From Promethearchaeota archaeon (GTDB lineage: Archaea; Asgardarchaeota; Lokiarchaeia; Sigyniarchaeales; SOKP01), in contig JAEOTZ010000016.1 in assembly GCA_016839585.1 (NCBI GenBank), positions 1-64,000 on the forward strand: DNA of 64,000 nt, written 5' to 3'. A program made the translations under genes and the position numbers. Below are positions 1-7,574 of this stretch, in pieces. The notes beneath the pieces are model-generated. The model was given only the letters and a program-made list of their open reading frames with translations, had not been told where the DNA came from and ran no database searches. Positions within the stretch are counted from its first letter, which is position 1, and the number at the start of each line of letters is the position of its first letter.

Positions 1-80
1 AGTTGAAATATCAACTTTACAAGCACCTCTCGATTTATTCCTTTTAAAGTTAATCCTTCATTATGAAAAAATTTAATTAC
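1..80 (-). CDS. Possible 5' end of a gene cut by the window edge
   Basis: On the minus strand an open frame runs from just after a TAA near 83-85 off the left edge. It reads roughly VIKFFHNEGLTLKG then INREVLVKLIF. The composition looks protein-like, but no ATG, GTG or TTG lies at its beginning (an ATT sits at 77-75), no ribosome binding site is visible, and the piece is too short to place in a family. Confidence 0.2.
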
Positions 81-144
81 TAGTCTTTATTATTTCATTT
101 ACTTATAACCATATAGGAAGGTATTTTTTAATAAAATAACCGTA

Positions 145-153
145 CTTATAAAA
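145..153 (+). promoter_or_regulatory. TATA box of the 5S-like RNA gene
   Basis: CTTATAAAA is a good match to the archaeal TATA box. Its centre lies about 25 nt before 173-176, which is where the RNA and its flanking stem begin. No protein-coding frame follows, so this promoter most likely drives the RNA gene alone. Confidence 0.5.
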
Positions 154-169
154 TGGTTAGTATACTTTA

Positions 170-371
170 ATACCACATAATCAGCTGCTAGCTAAGCGCC
201 GGAAGTTAAACTCGTTTACGTTGTCCAATAGTACTGCTGTTCTTATCAGTGGGAAATGGCAAATTGTGAGTTCGCTCACGGTCATGATACTCGAGGAAAA
301 TACCCGGTCCCATCCGAAAAACCAACTGTTTTCGAGGTGGTTCGGGAACCCGGAAACGTTCCATGTGGTAT
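170..371 (+). other. Probable precursor of the permuted 5S rRNA, closed by a 9-bp stem
   Basis: Positions 170-178 (ATACCACAT) are perfectly complementary to 363-371 (ATGTGGTAT), so the two ends of a ~200-nt transcript can pair and enclose the 5S-like core. Between the core and the 3' arm are two more hairpins: 320-324 with 338-342 (AACCA/TGGTT) and 345-349 with 358-362 (GGAAC/GTTCC). The second abuts the closing stem. The block is visibly richer in G+C than its surroundings, as expected for a structured RNA in an AT-rich genome. Archaeal rRNA precursors are commonly processed from flanking stems; that this stem does the same is inference. The transcription start predicted from the TATA box (about 173-176) could clip the first few bases of the stem. 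Confidence 0.5.
196..320 (+). rRNA. Circularly permuted 5S rRNA
   Basis: The 3' half of a 5S rRNA comes first. It includes CCGGAAGTTAAACTCG at 199-214, the loop E/helix IV signature ATAGTACTG at 228-236, and GTGGGAAATGG at 249-259. It is followed directly by the 5' half, with GGTCAT at 280-285, GGAAAATACCCGG at 295-307 and TCCCATCCGAA at 308-318. The halves are joined by TTCG (271-274), which caps helix I formed by TTGTGAG (264-270) and CTCACGG (275-281). Other canonical pairings survive: helix III CCGG 199-202 with 304-307, helix II CTCG 211-214 with CGAG 292-295, helix V TTGTC 221-225 with GGCAA 258-262, helix IV ACTG 233-236 with CAGT 247-250. The normal 5' and 3' ends are therefore fused and the new ends lie in loop C. 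Exact mature ends are unknown. No 16S or 23S gene is adjacent. Whether the genome also has an ordinary 5S cannot be seen here. Confidence 0.82.
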
Positions 372-588
372 GCGGTATACCAATGTATGTATTAAAAGGA
401 TAGATTTCGTTAATTTGTTGATTTCCTCAAAAATGAATCTATCATAGATCATAGAAAATATAATACATAGTACATAGTATATGAAAGAGATAAGATATCT
501 CTTTCTTTTACTTATCTAAAAATAATTTTTTTAAATCATTTATTATATCAATATATATTGTAGAATTATTCTTTATTTGATAATATTC

Positions 589-1134
589 ATGCCAAAAAAA
601 TACATAGTTATTTTTAAGACAATTGGGAGACACTGGTTTTGGATTCTTGTATTAATAATTATCATTTTATCTATATATAGACAATATATAGCTGCTATAG
701 TATTAAGTGTGATTTTTCTTGTTTTTTTTCTTTTATCGTATATTCCAGCTTTATTTTTCAAAAATAGATTAAAAAGACTCATGAAAAAGTATTATAGAAT
801 TGAAGATACTATAGTTGCTAAAAAGTTAAAGAAAAAAATTAATAAAATCAGAGAGGAGATGTTTGATATGTCGCAAAAACAGGAGAAGAAAAATTGGCTA
901 ATCACTTTTCTAAATAAGCAGTATATATATTATCATGAACAGACAATAACTAAATTTATGGAACTTTACAATAAAGGTTTTAGTGAAAAAGAAATCTTTG
1001 AAGGATTACAAGATTTTGAACTAAAAACGAGGGTAGAAGTTAAAAGTATTACAGAGAGTCTGATAAAACTTAACAAACTTAGTGAAAGAGATGTTTCAGT
1101 GAAAGAACATAAAAAAAAACAGAGATTTGCTTAA
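589..1134 (+). CDS. Small membrane protein of unknown function
   Basis: A protein of 181 residues if started at the ATG at 589; a TTG at 577 is in frame but less likely. Two hydrophobic segments lie in the first ~60 residues (about 15-32 and 36-57, rich in Ile, Leu, Val and Phe), separated by a short polar turn. A long, very basic, helix-forming cytoplasmic part follows, rich in Lys and Glu. This is a two-pass membrane protein with a soluble C-terminal domain. I recognise no family. It stands alone between the 5S-like RNA and a convergent cupin gene. The AT-rich leader shows no clear ribosome binding site. Confidence 0.65.
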   Translation: MPKKYIVIFKTIGRHWFWILVLIIIILSIYRQYIAAIVLSVIFLVFFLLSYIPALFFKNRLKRLMKKYYRIEDTIVAKKLKKKINKIREEMFDMSQKQEKKNWLITFLNKQYIYYHEQTITKFMELYNKGFSEKEIFEGLQDFELKTRVEVKSITESLIKLNKLSERDVSVKEHKKKQRFA

Positions 1135-1231
1135 TTCAAGATTTTTTCTCATTATTTATCTTCTTCTTTTCCTTTTAACTAATAATTGAAATAAAAAAAA
1201 TTTAAAAAAAAGAGTAAATAAAATTTTAAAA

Positions 1232-1525
1232 TTATTCTATATCTCCAAAGTTCAAATTAAAATTAAAATATTTCCTAACTGGCTTTTTTACATTCCATAC
1301 ACAGTTTAAGCCTTTTTCGAATTGGACTAGATCGCCTTTTTTGAATTCTATCTTATCTCCAGTCTCAGAATCGGTAACTTCTACTTCTCCATCTAGTATA
1401 TAGCAAGTTTCAGTATCACCATAAGACCAATCAAATTCGCTTACTTCTTTACTCCAAGTCCCCCAAGATTTAATCTTAAGTTTTTCTAGTTGCTCTTCAG
1501 ATGGCACTTTCTTTTTCATTTTCAT
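1232..1525 (-). CDS. Single-domain cupin protein (EutQ/DUF861-like)
   Basis: A 97-residue protein with a compact beta-barrel pattern: WSYGDTETCYILDGEVEVT followed by a GDKIEFKKGDLVQFEKGLN-like stretch and a C-terminal WNV..PVRKYF strand. The CYILDGEVEV and KGDLVQF motifs are those of small RmlC-like cupins of the DUF861/EutQ_cupin type. The usual paired metal-binding His residues are missing, so catalysis is uncertain. The N-terminus is Lys-rich (MKMKKK), and either of two nearby ATGs could start it. Its specific substrate cannot be inferred from the neighbours. Confidence 0.7.
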   Translation of the reverse strand: MKMKKKVPSEEQLEKLKIKSWGTWSKEVSEFDWSYGDTETCYILDGEVEVTDSETGDKIEFKKGDLVQFEKGLNCVWNVKKPVRKYFNFNLNFGDIE

Positions 1526-1846
1526 TTTTATCGCACCAAATCTAAAAATTAAATTTTATTTTTCAAATAATGAACTGAGAGAAAATATTATGTGAAGATT
1601 AAAAAAGTTTATTTTGAAATTGTTTTATTAATGATGTATAATTGAAAAAACAAAAAAATCAAAAATAAAAAATTATTAATTTACTAAATTTATCTTAAAA
1701 ATATCTTAAGCAATCTCAAAATTAAGAATATAAATTTATCAAAAAATTATAGAAATAAAAATTTCTAATGGGTCAGTCCTGACACTTTATAAATCAACCA
1801 AGGTCATTTAAAATTAAATTGGATCAACCAATTATGTGATAATATC
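1526..1846. promoter_or_regulatory. Divergent intergenic region with GTPase promoter
   Basis: A stretch of about 320 bases without a gene, almost entirely A+T. The one clear element is TTTATAAAT at 1786-1794, an archaeal TATA box correctly placed for a start near 1815 and a leader of ~30 nt before the GTG at 1847. A GTGAT ribosome binding site lies 6 nt before that GTG. I see nothing else here, no RNA-like G+C-rich patch and no conserved small ORF. Confidence 0.5.
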
Positions 1847-2368
1847 GTGGCAAAAAAGTTCATTCTAAAGATCCTCACAGCTGGAGAAGGAGGGGTTGGA
1901 AAAACTACGTTACTTCATAGATATGTAGAAGGAAAATTCTCAGCAGAGACTAAAATGACGATAGGTGTTGAATTTTTCCTCAAAGAGACTATGATCGATG
2001 CCAAGCAATGCACATTACAGCTTTGGGATTTTGGAGGTCAAGAGCGTTTTAGGTTTCTTCTTGAAAGCTATGTATTAGGTGCAAAAGGAGCACTCCTCAT
2101 GTTTGACCTCACGAGACCAATTACTTTAGAGAATCTTGAACAATGGGTTAATATTGTTAGAAAAGGTGACCCCAATTTACCTATTCTTTTTTTAGGAACT
2201 AAGCTTGATTTAGAAGATGATATCCAAGTAAACGATAATTATGCAAAGAAATTTTTAGAAGTATATAATTTGATGGATTATCTTAAGATATCTTCTAAAA
2301 CAGGTGAAAATGTTAAGAATGTTTTTGATGTATTAACAAGAAAAATATTAGAGCGGCAAGTCTATTGA
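1847..2368 (+). CDS. Rab/Ras-like small GTPase
   Basis: A 173-residue single-domain small GTPase of the Asgard Rab/Ras-like group. G1 is GEGGVGKT (residues 13-20), the G2 Thr is T38 in MTIGVEFF, G3 is WDFGGQERF (60-68) with the catalytic Gln, G4 is TKLD (118-121) and G5 is SSKTG (149-153). G4 has Thr where Ras and Rab have Asn; TKxD-type motifs occur in Rho proteins. The C-terminus ends QVY with no Cys, so no prenylation signal. The GTG start is supported by GTGAT 6 nt upstream. The next gene (PIN domain) overlaps its stop by 4 nt, and a close paralogue follows at 2863. The partner and process are unknown. Confidence 0.92.
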   Translation: MAKKFILKILTAGEGGVGKTTLLHRYVEGKFSAETKMTIGVEFFLKETMIDAKQCTLQLWDFGGQERFRFLLESYVLGAKGALLMFDLTRPITLENLEQWVNIVRKGDPNLPILFLGTKLDLEDDIQVNDNYAKKFLEVYNLMDYLKISSKTGENVKNVFDVLTRKILERQVY

Positions 2369-2808
2369 GATCTAAACATAATTTAATTATTTTAGATTCC
2401 AATTTCATTCTTCTTCCTTTTCAATTTAAAGTTGACTATCTTAATGAGATTAGATTAAATTTAGAAGGAGAGGTAGAATTTATAATATTCAAACAAATTC
2501 TAAATGAACTTGAAGCAAAACAAGCTAGAGAACCTAATGCAACAAAATTTCAAAGAGAATTAAAATCAGGATTGTCCTATTTGGAAAAGAATAGAAATAA
2601 ATTTGACATTACCTTTCTAGATGAAACCAAAAAGGCAATTGAAACTACTGATGAATTTTTACTGAGGAAAGCAATTGAGTTAAAAGTTGAAAATAATCTT
2701 ATCTTTCTAGCAACAAACGATTCTATATTGCGAAAAAAAGCAAGAGATTTTGGATTAAAAACCATATTTTTAAGACAAAAAAAATATTTATCCTTTGAAA
2801 GACATTAA
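2365..2808 (+). CDS. PIN-domain RNase, archaeal Fcf1/Utp24-like
   Basis: A 147-residue PIN-domain protein. The first acidic residue lies in IILDSNFILLPFQF near the N-terminus. The middle has a FIIFKQILNELEAKQA segment, and the end has FLATNDSILRKKARDFGLKTIFLRQKKYL, where an acidic Asp precedes the alpha/beta strand typical of PIN folds. This is the archaeal small PIN family related to Fcf1/Utp24, the nuclease that cuts pre-rRNA in eukaryotes; some members behave as VapC-like toxins. The start is TTG at 2365 inside the upstream GTPase stop (TTGA), which suggests translational coupling. No antitoxin-like gene is present, so a housekeeping RNA-processing role is more likely than a toxin-antitoxin pair. 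Confidence 0.8.
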   Translation: MRSKHNLIILDSNFILLPFQFKVDYLNEIRLNLEGEVEFIIFKQILNELEAKQAREPNATKFQRELKSGLSYLEKNRNKFDITFLDETKKAIETTDEFLLRKAIELKVENNLIFLATNDSILRKKARDFGLKTIFLRQKKYLSFERH

Positions 2809-2862
2809 AAAATTTATTACTTTATTATTTTTCACTAATTATAACGATTATTTTTATAAGAT

Positions 2863-3399
2863 ATGAGTAAAAGTGCTAATGAAATGATCAAATCGAGAGT
2901 ACTGAAGGTTATAATCGCTGGTGATGGCGGAGTTGGGAAAACTACTATGCTGCACAGATATATTAAGGGTAAATTTATAGAAGGGCTATATATGACGATT
3001 GGTGTTGAATTTTTTCTCAAAGAATTAGAATTAGAGGGAGAAAAGGTATCGCTGCAAATCTGGGATTTCGGAGGTCAAGAACGTTTTCGATTTCTTCTTA
3101 AAAATTATGCTAGAGGTGCAAAAGGAGCACTTTTAATGTTTGATCTCACCCGGCCAGGTACATTAGAAAATTTAGATCAATGGGTGGAGATTTGTAGAGA
3201 TGAAAATCCAGAATTACCTATAATCTTTTTAGGGACTAAATTAGATTTATTTAATTTAATTATTGTTAAAGATGAATTTACTTTACCTTATAAAGAGAAA
3301 TATAATTTATTTGATTTTTTAAAAATATCATCTAAAACAGGGGAGAATGTCGAATTAGCCTTTGAATTACTAGCAAAAGAGATTATGAAAGGTCTTTAA
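2863..3399 (+). CDS. Rab/Ras-like small GTPase, paralogue of the gene at 1847
   Basis: A 178-residue small GTPase very similar to the gene two positions upstream, with a ~7-residue longer N-terminus. G1 is GDGGVGKT (20-27), the G2 Thr is T45 in MTIGVEFF, G3 is WDFGGQERF from residue 67, G4 is TKLD (125-128) and G5 is SSKTG. It shares the Thr-for-Asn change in G4 with its neighbour. No C-terminal Cys is present (ends EIMKGL). The two GTPases flank the PIN gene, probably after a local duplication. Spacing of 54 nt from the PIN gene allows co-transcription. Confidence 0.92.
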   Translation: MSKSANEMIKSRVLKVIIAGDGGVGKTTMLHRYIKGKFIEGLYMTIGVEFFLKELELEGEKVSLQIWDFGGQERFRFLLKNYARGAKGALLMFDLTRPGTLENLDQWVEICRDENPELPIIFLGTKLDLFNLIIVKDEFTLPYKEKYNLFDFLKISSKTGENVELAFELLAKEIMKGL

Positions 3400-3427
3400 G
3401 AAATTATAATTAAATCTTTTAGTTTAA

Positions 3428-4615
3428 TTAAATTCTATTCATTACAATATTCTTGATATTCTCTTTACTTAAGCTAACGGGGTTATTCTTTAACCCTGCA
3501 TTTTCTACGATTTTATCAACATCATCTTTTTCTATACCAAATTTACCTAATGTGTCAAGTTTTAATATTTGAGTCCAACTATCTAGTGTTTCAATTAATA
3601 CAGAACAATATTTATCAATTTGTCCTTCTCCTTTAAGTTTATCATCGATTAATAATGCTCCAATTTCAGCATGTTTTTTTAATGCTCTTTTTCCAGCTGG
3701 ACCTTGTTCCTCTAACACTTTTATATTCATTTTAGTTGCTTCAGCTAATAGCGTTCCACATACAACACCATGTGGGATTTTGAATTCTCCCCCAATTGAA
3801 GACGCTAATCCATGGACGACCCCTAATCCCGCATTCGCAAGTGTTATCCCAGACATAAGGGCCCCGTATGCCATAGAAGTACGAACCTCAATATTGGAAG
3901 CCCCACTGGAACACGCAGGTATAATATTTCTACTTATATATTCCATTCCACTAAAAGCTAGTGCGTCAGTTATTGGATTTCCTTTTGGTGAAACATATGC
4001 TTCAAGTAATTGTGTAAAGGCATCCATACCGCAGGCTGCTGTAATTGACGTTGGACAAGAGATCATAAGTTCAGGATCAATTATAGCTACGTTTGGTATT
4101 AAATTGTCATGACGAAGTGATTTTTTAAACCCATTAGGCCCCACTTCACTAATTACCGCATTTTTTGTGGCCTCACTTCCAGTTCCAGATGTTGTTGGAA
4201 TTGCAATATATGGAATTTTTTTACCATCATGAGTCTTATTACCAATACCTTCAAGATAATTCTTAATTGAATCAGGTTTAGGAATCATAGCAGAAATCGC
4301 TTTCCCAGCATCAGTTACGCTCCCTCCACCTATTCCAACGACTAAATCAATATTTTTACTTCTAAATTCTTGAGCACATTCATCTATAAGAGCTGGAGAT
4401 GGTTCACTAGAAACTGAAATTGAAAAAAAGTTTATTGATTTATCTTCCAATATAGAAATAATCTCATCCCATTTGCCATATCGTTTAAGGGAACTTCCAC
4501 CTACTGCAATAAGTATATTATTTCCAAATTTCGGAAAAATTTTGTAAAGCTCTCTTAATTTTCCAGCACCAAAAATTATATGTGGAATTCTCGCAAAATT
4601 AAATGACTGTATCAT
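3428..4615 (-). CDS. Iron-containing (class III) alcohol dehydrogenase
   Basis: About 395 residues from the ATG at 4615, the usual length of group III NAD(P)-dependent alcohol dehydrogenases. It begins with the family's FARIPHIIFGAGKL strand-turn, followed by the nucleotide-binding GGGSVTDAGKAIS and PTTSGTGSE. The metal site region reads CGMDAFTQLLEAY, then GVVHGLASSIGG and IPHGVVC. The usual second ligand His (as in DALTHAIEA) is Gln here, which is seen in some family members. It probably interconverts aldehydes or ketones and alcohols during fermentation. A longer TTG start (4642) is in frame, but MIQSFNFARIP is the better N-terminus. Confidence 0.88.
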   Translation of the reverse strand: MIQSFNFARIPHIIFGAGKLRELYKIFPKFGNNILIAVGGSSLKRYGKWDEIISILEDKSINFFSISVSSEPSPALIDECAQEFRSKNIDLVVGIGGGSVTDAGKAISAMIPKPDSIKNYLEGIGNKTHDGKKIPYIAIPTTSGTGSEATKNAVISEVGPNGFKKSLRHDNLIPNVAIIDPELMISCPTSITAACGMDAFTQLLEAYVSPKGNPITDALAFSGMEYISRNIIPACSSGASNIEVRTSMAYGALMSGITLANAGLGVVHGLASSIGGEFKIPHGVVCGTLLAEATKMNIKVLEEQGPAGKRALKKHAEIGALLIDDKLKGEGQIDKYCSVLIETLDSWTQILKLDTLGKFGIEKDDVDKIVENAGLKNNPVSLSKENIKNIVMNRI

Positions 4616-4785
4616 AACGTTTATCACTACCCTTTCAATCAATTCATAAAATCTGTAATATTTATATTAAATTAACATAAATAAAAATGCATTATGATTA
4701 ATTTAGATTTCAAACCATTAAATTTTTTATAATAAGATTTATAATTTAATTTAAATAATTCGATTTATAATATATTAAAACCGTA

Positions 4786-4791
4786 GGTGAT
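4786..4791 (+). promoter_or_regulatory. Ribosome binding site GGTGAT deciding an ATT start
   Basis: GGTGAT is the classic archaeal complement to the 16S 3' end. It sits 5 nt before ATT at 4797, which opens the cupin frame. An in-frame TGA at 4788 rules out anything upstream, and the coding similarity begins right after this point, so ATT is the most plausible initiator. Confidence 0.6.
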
Positions 4792-4796
4792 TTGCA

Positions 4797-5132
4797 ATTA
4801 GAAAAGTTCATGAAAGAGATTTTGAATATAGAGGAGGAACCTCAGGTGTTAAATACTTACTGCGTGGACCTAGTATTGATTGGGGAATAATTCTACTCAA
4901 ACCTGGTGAAATGATGGGTGATATGGCTCATGGTCATAATATAATAGATGAAACATTTTATTTCATGGAAGGGGATGGTATAATGATAATAGATGATAAG
5001 GAATATCCCGCCCCTCAGGGAAGTGCATTTTTATGTGAACCAAAAGAAATGCATAATATAAGAAACGACTCAGATAAACAACTCAAAATTGTGTTTATCA
5101 AAGGCGATTACAAACCCGATGATAAGATTTAA
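4797..5132 (+). CDS. Cupin-domain protein with apparent ATT start
   Basis: A 111-residue cupin. The first ATG in frame (4911) would remove the first two beta strands: the frame reads RKVHERDFEYRGG, then VKYLLRGP and WGIILLKPGE before it. The metal-binding motif is MAHGHNIIDETFYFMEG, with two His and a Glu in the usual G(X)5HXH(X)3-4E(X)6G layout. The second motif is PQGSAFLCEPKEMHNIRN with the fourth ligand His. This is therefore a metal-binding cupin, unlike the one at 1232. Its function is unknown; similar archaeal cupins are isomerases, dioxygenases or sugar binders. It is 44 nt upstream of aIF1A on the same strand. Confidence 0.75.
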   Translation: MRKVHERDFEYRGGTSGVKYLLRGPSIDWGIILLKPGEMMGDMAHGHNIIDETFYFMEGDGIMIIDDKEYPAPQGSAFLCEPKEMHNIRNDSDKQLKIVFIKGDYKPDDKI

Positions 5133-5176
5133 GTTTTAGCAAAAGTTCACTAATTAAAGAGAATTAGGTAAATTAT

Positions 5177-5560
5177 ATGGGAAAAAAGAAAAAACAGCCA
5201 AAAAAAGGACGTAGAGGGTACTCTACTGAAGTGCCAGTAGTTACCAGAGTTAAATTCCCAAATAAGCGGATGGGAGAAATGTTTGGGAGAGTGGTAGATA
5301 TTTATGGAAATGACCGAATGCAGGTTTTTTGTGAAGATGGGAAACATCGTATTGGCAGGATAAGAGGAAAAATAAAGAAGAGGGTGTGGATTAGACGTGG
5401 TGACCTTGTTATTGTAAATCCGTGGGAATGGGAAACAGAGACCAAAGATGGGATGGGTAAATGTGAAATTAGCTGGAGATATATGAGGCATGAAATTTCT
5501 TGGCTTGAACGCAATAAAAGAATTCCAGAAAATTTAAGTATAAATAATATTCCTCTTTAA
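5177..5560 (+). CDS. eif1A: Translation initiation factor aIF1A
   Basis: A 127-residue OB-fold initiation factor homologous to eukaryotic eIF1A and bacterial IF1. It has the basic N-terminal tail (GKKKKQPKKGRRG), then MGEMFGRVVDIYGNDRMQVFCEDGKHRIGRIRGK, whose GNDRMQVFCEDGK strand-loop is diagnostic. IKKRVWIRRGDLVIVNPWEW and a short C-terminal helix follow (WRYMRHEISWLERN). It binds the small ribosomal subunit A site and helps select the start codon. Start codon choice is of interest in this genome, where some genes seem to start at ATT. The site AGGT lies upstream of the ATG. Confidence 0.95.
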   Translation: MGKKKKQPKKGRRGYSTEVPVVTRVKFPNKRMGEMFGRVVDIYGNDRMQVFCEDGKHRIGRIRGKIKKRVWIRRGDLVIVNPWEWETETKDGMGKCEISWRYMRHEISWLERNKRIPENLSINNIPL

Positions 5561-5727
5561 TGGATGCTTAAATAATTAAAGTTACATTTATTATTGAGGA
5601 TTGAAATGGATTTTTCTAGTTCTCTTTAAAAAGCAAAATTTTAAAATTTATTAATTCCTTACTATTTTAGACTTTTTTTTCTAAATAATTAAAAAATCCT
5701 AAATTCAAATAAGATTCGTGAAAAGCA

Positions 5728-6486
5728 ATGGTAGACCAAGAAGAAAATTCAAAAGAAAAAGAAATTAAAGAAAGTGGTTTAGATGATATTTTTAGTGTAG
5801 AGGATATTAAGGAAAAGGAAGATTTAACAACTCTATTTGCTGTTAGAACAACTATTAATCAAGAAAGTAACATCTTAAACCAAATTTTCTATCGGTTTAA
5901 GATTCTTGATGTAATTCCTGATATAAGAGCAATTCTTGTATCTCCTCTATTACCGGGTTATATATTTTTTGAAGCACCAACTAAGAGGCAAGTGCAAATA
6001 GCAGTTCAAGGGATTCCACATATTAAAGGGAGAATAGTACAGAATATCAAGCTTAGTGAACTTAAGCATGTATTATTACCTAGAAGTGTGACAGAATATT
6101 TAGAGGAAGGAGATACAGTTGAAATTATAAGTGGTGTCTTTGAAGGATCAAGAGCACTAGTTATGCGGATGCCACATGACACAAGTTCCAGTGAAGAAGT
6201 CGTAGTAAGGTTATTACAAGAGGAAACTCCAATTACAATTAAAATTCATGGCGACTATTTAAAGTTAGTAGAAAAGAAGAAACCAGTAGAAGAACCGATA
6301 CCCGAAGTGAAAGTTACAGAGCAATCAGTAACAGATATAGAGAAAGCAATAAGTTTCGAAGATGATTTTGAGGAGTTTGAAGAAGAATATAAAGAAAGTT
6401 ATAAAGGTGAAGAGATTGAAGAACACGCGGAAGACGAGGAAGATATAGATGAAGATGATGAATGGGCAAAATTTGAAGGTTATTAG
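5728..6486 (+). CDS. spt5: Transcription elongation factor Spt5 with acidic tail
   Basis: A 252-residue Spt5/NusG protein. The NGN domain covers about 34-115 (TTLFAVRTTINQES, ILVSPLLPGYIFFEA, GIPHIKG). A KOW domain follows at about 125-182 (EEGDTVEIISGVFEGSRALVM, ending IKIHGDYLKLV). Archaeal Spt5 is usually about 150 residues. Here there is a ~30-residue charged N-terminal extension and a ~70-residue C-terminal tail that is almost all Glu, Asp and Lys (for example FEDDFEEFEEEYKESYKG). The factor clamps RNA polymerase with Spt4 and couples transcription to translation. A GTGA site precedes the ATG. The tail is the odd feature and may bind another factor or RNA polymerase. Confidence 0.93.
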   Translation: MVDQEENSKEKEIKESGLDDIFSVEDIKEKEDLTTLFAVRTTINQESNILNQIFYRFKILDVIPDIRAILVSPLLPGYIFFEAPTKRQVQIAVQGIPHIKGRIVQNIKLSELKHVLLPRSVTEYLEEGDTVEIISGVFEGSRALVMRMPHDTSSSEEVVVRLLQEETPITIKIHGDYLKLVEKKKPVEEPIPEVKVTEQSVTDIEKAISFEDDFEEFEEEYKESYKGEEIEEHAEDEEDIDEDDEWAKFEGY

Positions 6487-6697
6487 ATCATAGAATTAAA
6501 GAATCTAATTAATATATTCATGTTTATTATTTTTTTGTCAATGAAGAAAATTATTTCGTTAAGTTAATAGAAAATTTATTTATATTTGTTGAGTTCACAC
6601 TAAGTAATTAAATCATACAAGAATTTTTATAGATTAAATATTATTTTAAATAATAAGGTATTGAATAATTATACTTACTAAATCAGTTTTGACCTAA

Positions 6698-7450
6698 ATG
6701 ATTAAGAATATCTTCATAATGAAAGGTAATACTGGTGAATTAATTTTCTATAAAACTTATGAAGATATTTTTAACATTAAATTAACAAGCAGTTTCTTGA
6801 GTGCAATTTTCTCATTTGTAAAGCAAACATTAAAAACTGAAGATTTATCTGAAATTGAGGTTGGTCCTTTTAGGTTCATATTCGAAATTGAAAAAATAGA
6901 GAATGATGAATTAATGTTTGCTTTATTCAGTGATCGAACAGATAATTTGGTTGAACTTAGAAATCAGTTAAGGGAAGTAAAAACTCAATTTTTAAACAAA
7001 TTTGATTTAAGTTTACTTACTGACAATTTTGATGGTGAAATTTCTAAATTCTTTAATTTTGATGAAAATATCGTTAGCATTATGGAAAATAGCAAACAAT
7101 TAGTTCCAAAAGAAATTCAAAATGATTTAATCAAAGTTTTTAACGAGTTACATACCTTCTCTTCATTTGTCGTTTCCTCGGCTTTATTAACCCAAACTGG
7201 TAGGGTAATTATCTCCTATTTAGATCCTAATATTCTTTCTGAAATCATTAGGCTTTTAGAGGGCAGATTTCTAGTAGGCAATTTTAAAGTAAATGAACTT
7301 ATATCTTTAGAGGATTTTGGCATTCTTTCATTAGTGGGAATAGATGAACATTTCATTTCTGTTGTTCAATTTAAACCTAATTGTCCATTTGAAACAGGTC
7401 TTATAATATCAAAGAAATTTTCTAATCGTTTGCAAAAATTAATTTCTTAA
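6698..7450 (+). CDS. Probable longin/roadblock-type protein
   Basis: A 250-residue soluble protein that I assign only at fold level. The N-terminal ~120 residues follow a longin-like pattern: a beta strand IKNIFIMKGNTGELIFYKTY, a helix with SSFLSAIFSFVKQTLK, strands FRFIFEIEKI and ELMFALFSD, then a long helix LVELRNQLREVKTQFLNKF. The last ~100 residues look like a roadblock/LC7 domain: a helix NELHTFSSFVVSSALLTQTG, then VIISYLD, IIRLLEG and HFISVVQFKP. Both folds partner with small GTPases in eukaryotes and are abundant in Asgard archaea, and Ras-like GTPases lie 3 kb upstream. The partner is not known. It has no signal peptide or membrane segment. Confidence 0.55.
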   Translation: MIKNIFIMKGNTGELIFYKTYEDIFNIKLTSSFLSAIFSFVKQTLKTEDLSEIEVGPFRFIFEIEKIENDELMFALFSDRTDNLVELRNQLREVKTQFLNKFDLSLLTDNFDGEISKFFNFDENIVSIMENSKQLVPKEIQNDLIKVFNELHTFSSFVVSSALLTQTGRVIISYLDPNILSEIIRLLEGRFLVGNFKVNELISLEDFGILSLVGIDEHFISVVQFKPNCPFETGLIISKKFSNRLQKLIS

Positions 7451-7574
7451 ATTAAACTTATTAAAACCAGAAATTAGGTTTTAAAAAAAATTAAAAAGTT
7501 AGATTATATTTTCTTAAGTAGATTTAATTGATTTTTAAATTTACAAAATTTAGTGTTAGGGGTAAAAAAAAATA

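Noticed and set aside
196-320. Two truncated 5S copies placed side by side by chance
   Set aside because: The two halves together make exactly one complete 5S without overlap or gap in the conserved parts, and the joining TTGTGAG-TTCG-CTCACGG forms a perfect helix I hairpin, which random truncation would not give.
221-447. Two overlapping plus-strand ORFs of 60 and 63 codons over the 5S region
   Set aside because: They follow RNA sequence with unusual composition, have no ribosome binding site, and lie in two frames at once. The 5S pairing and conserved 5S motifs explain the region.
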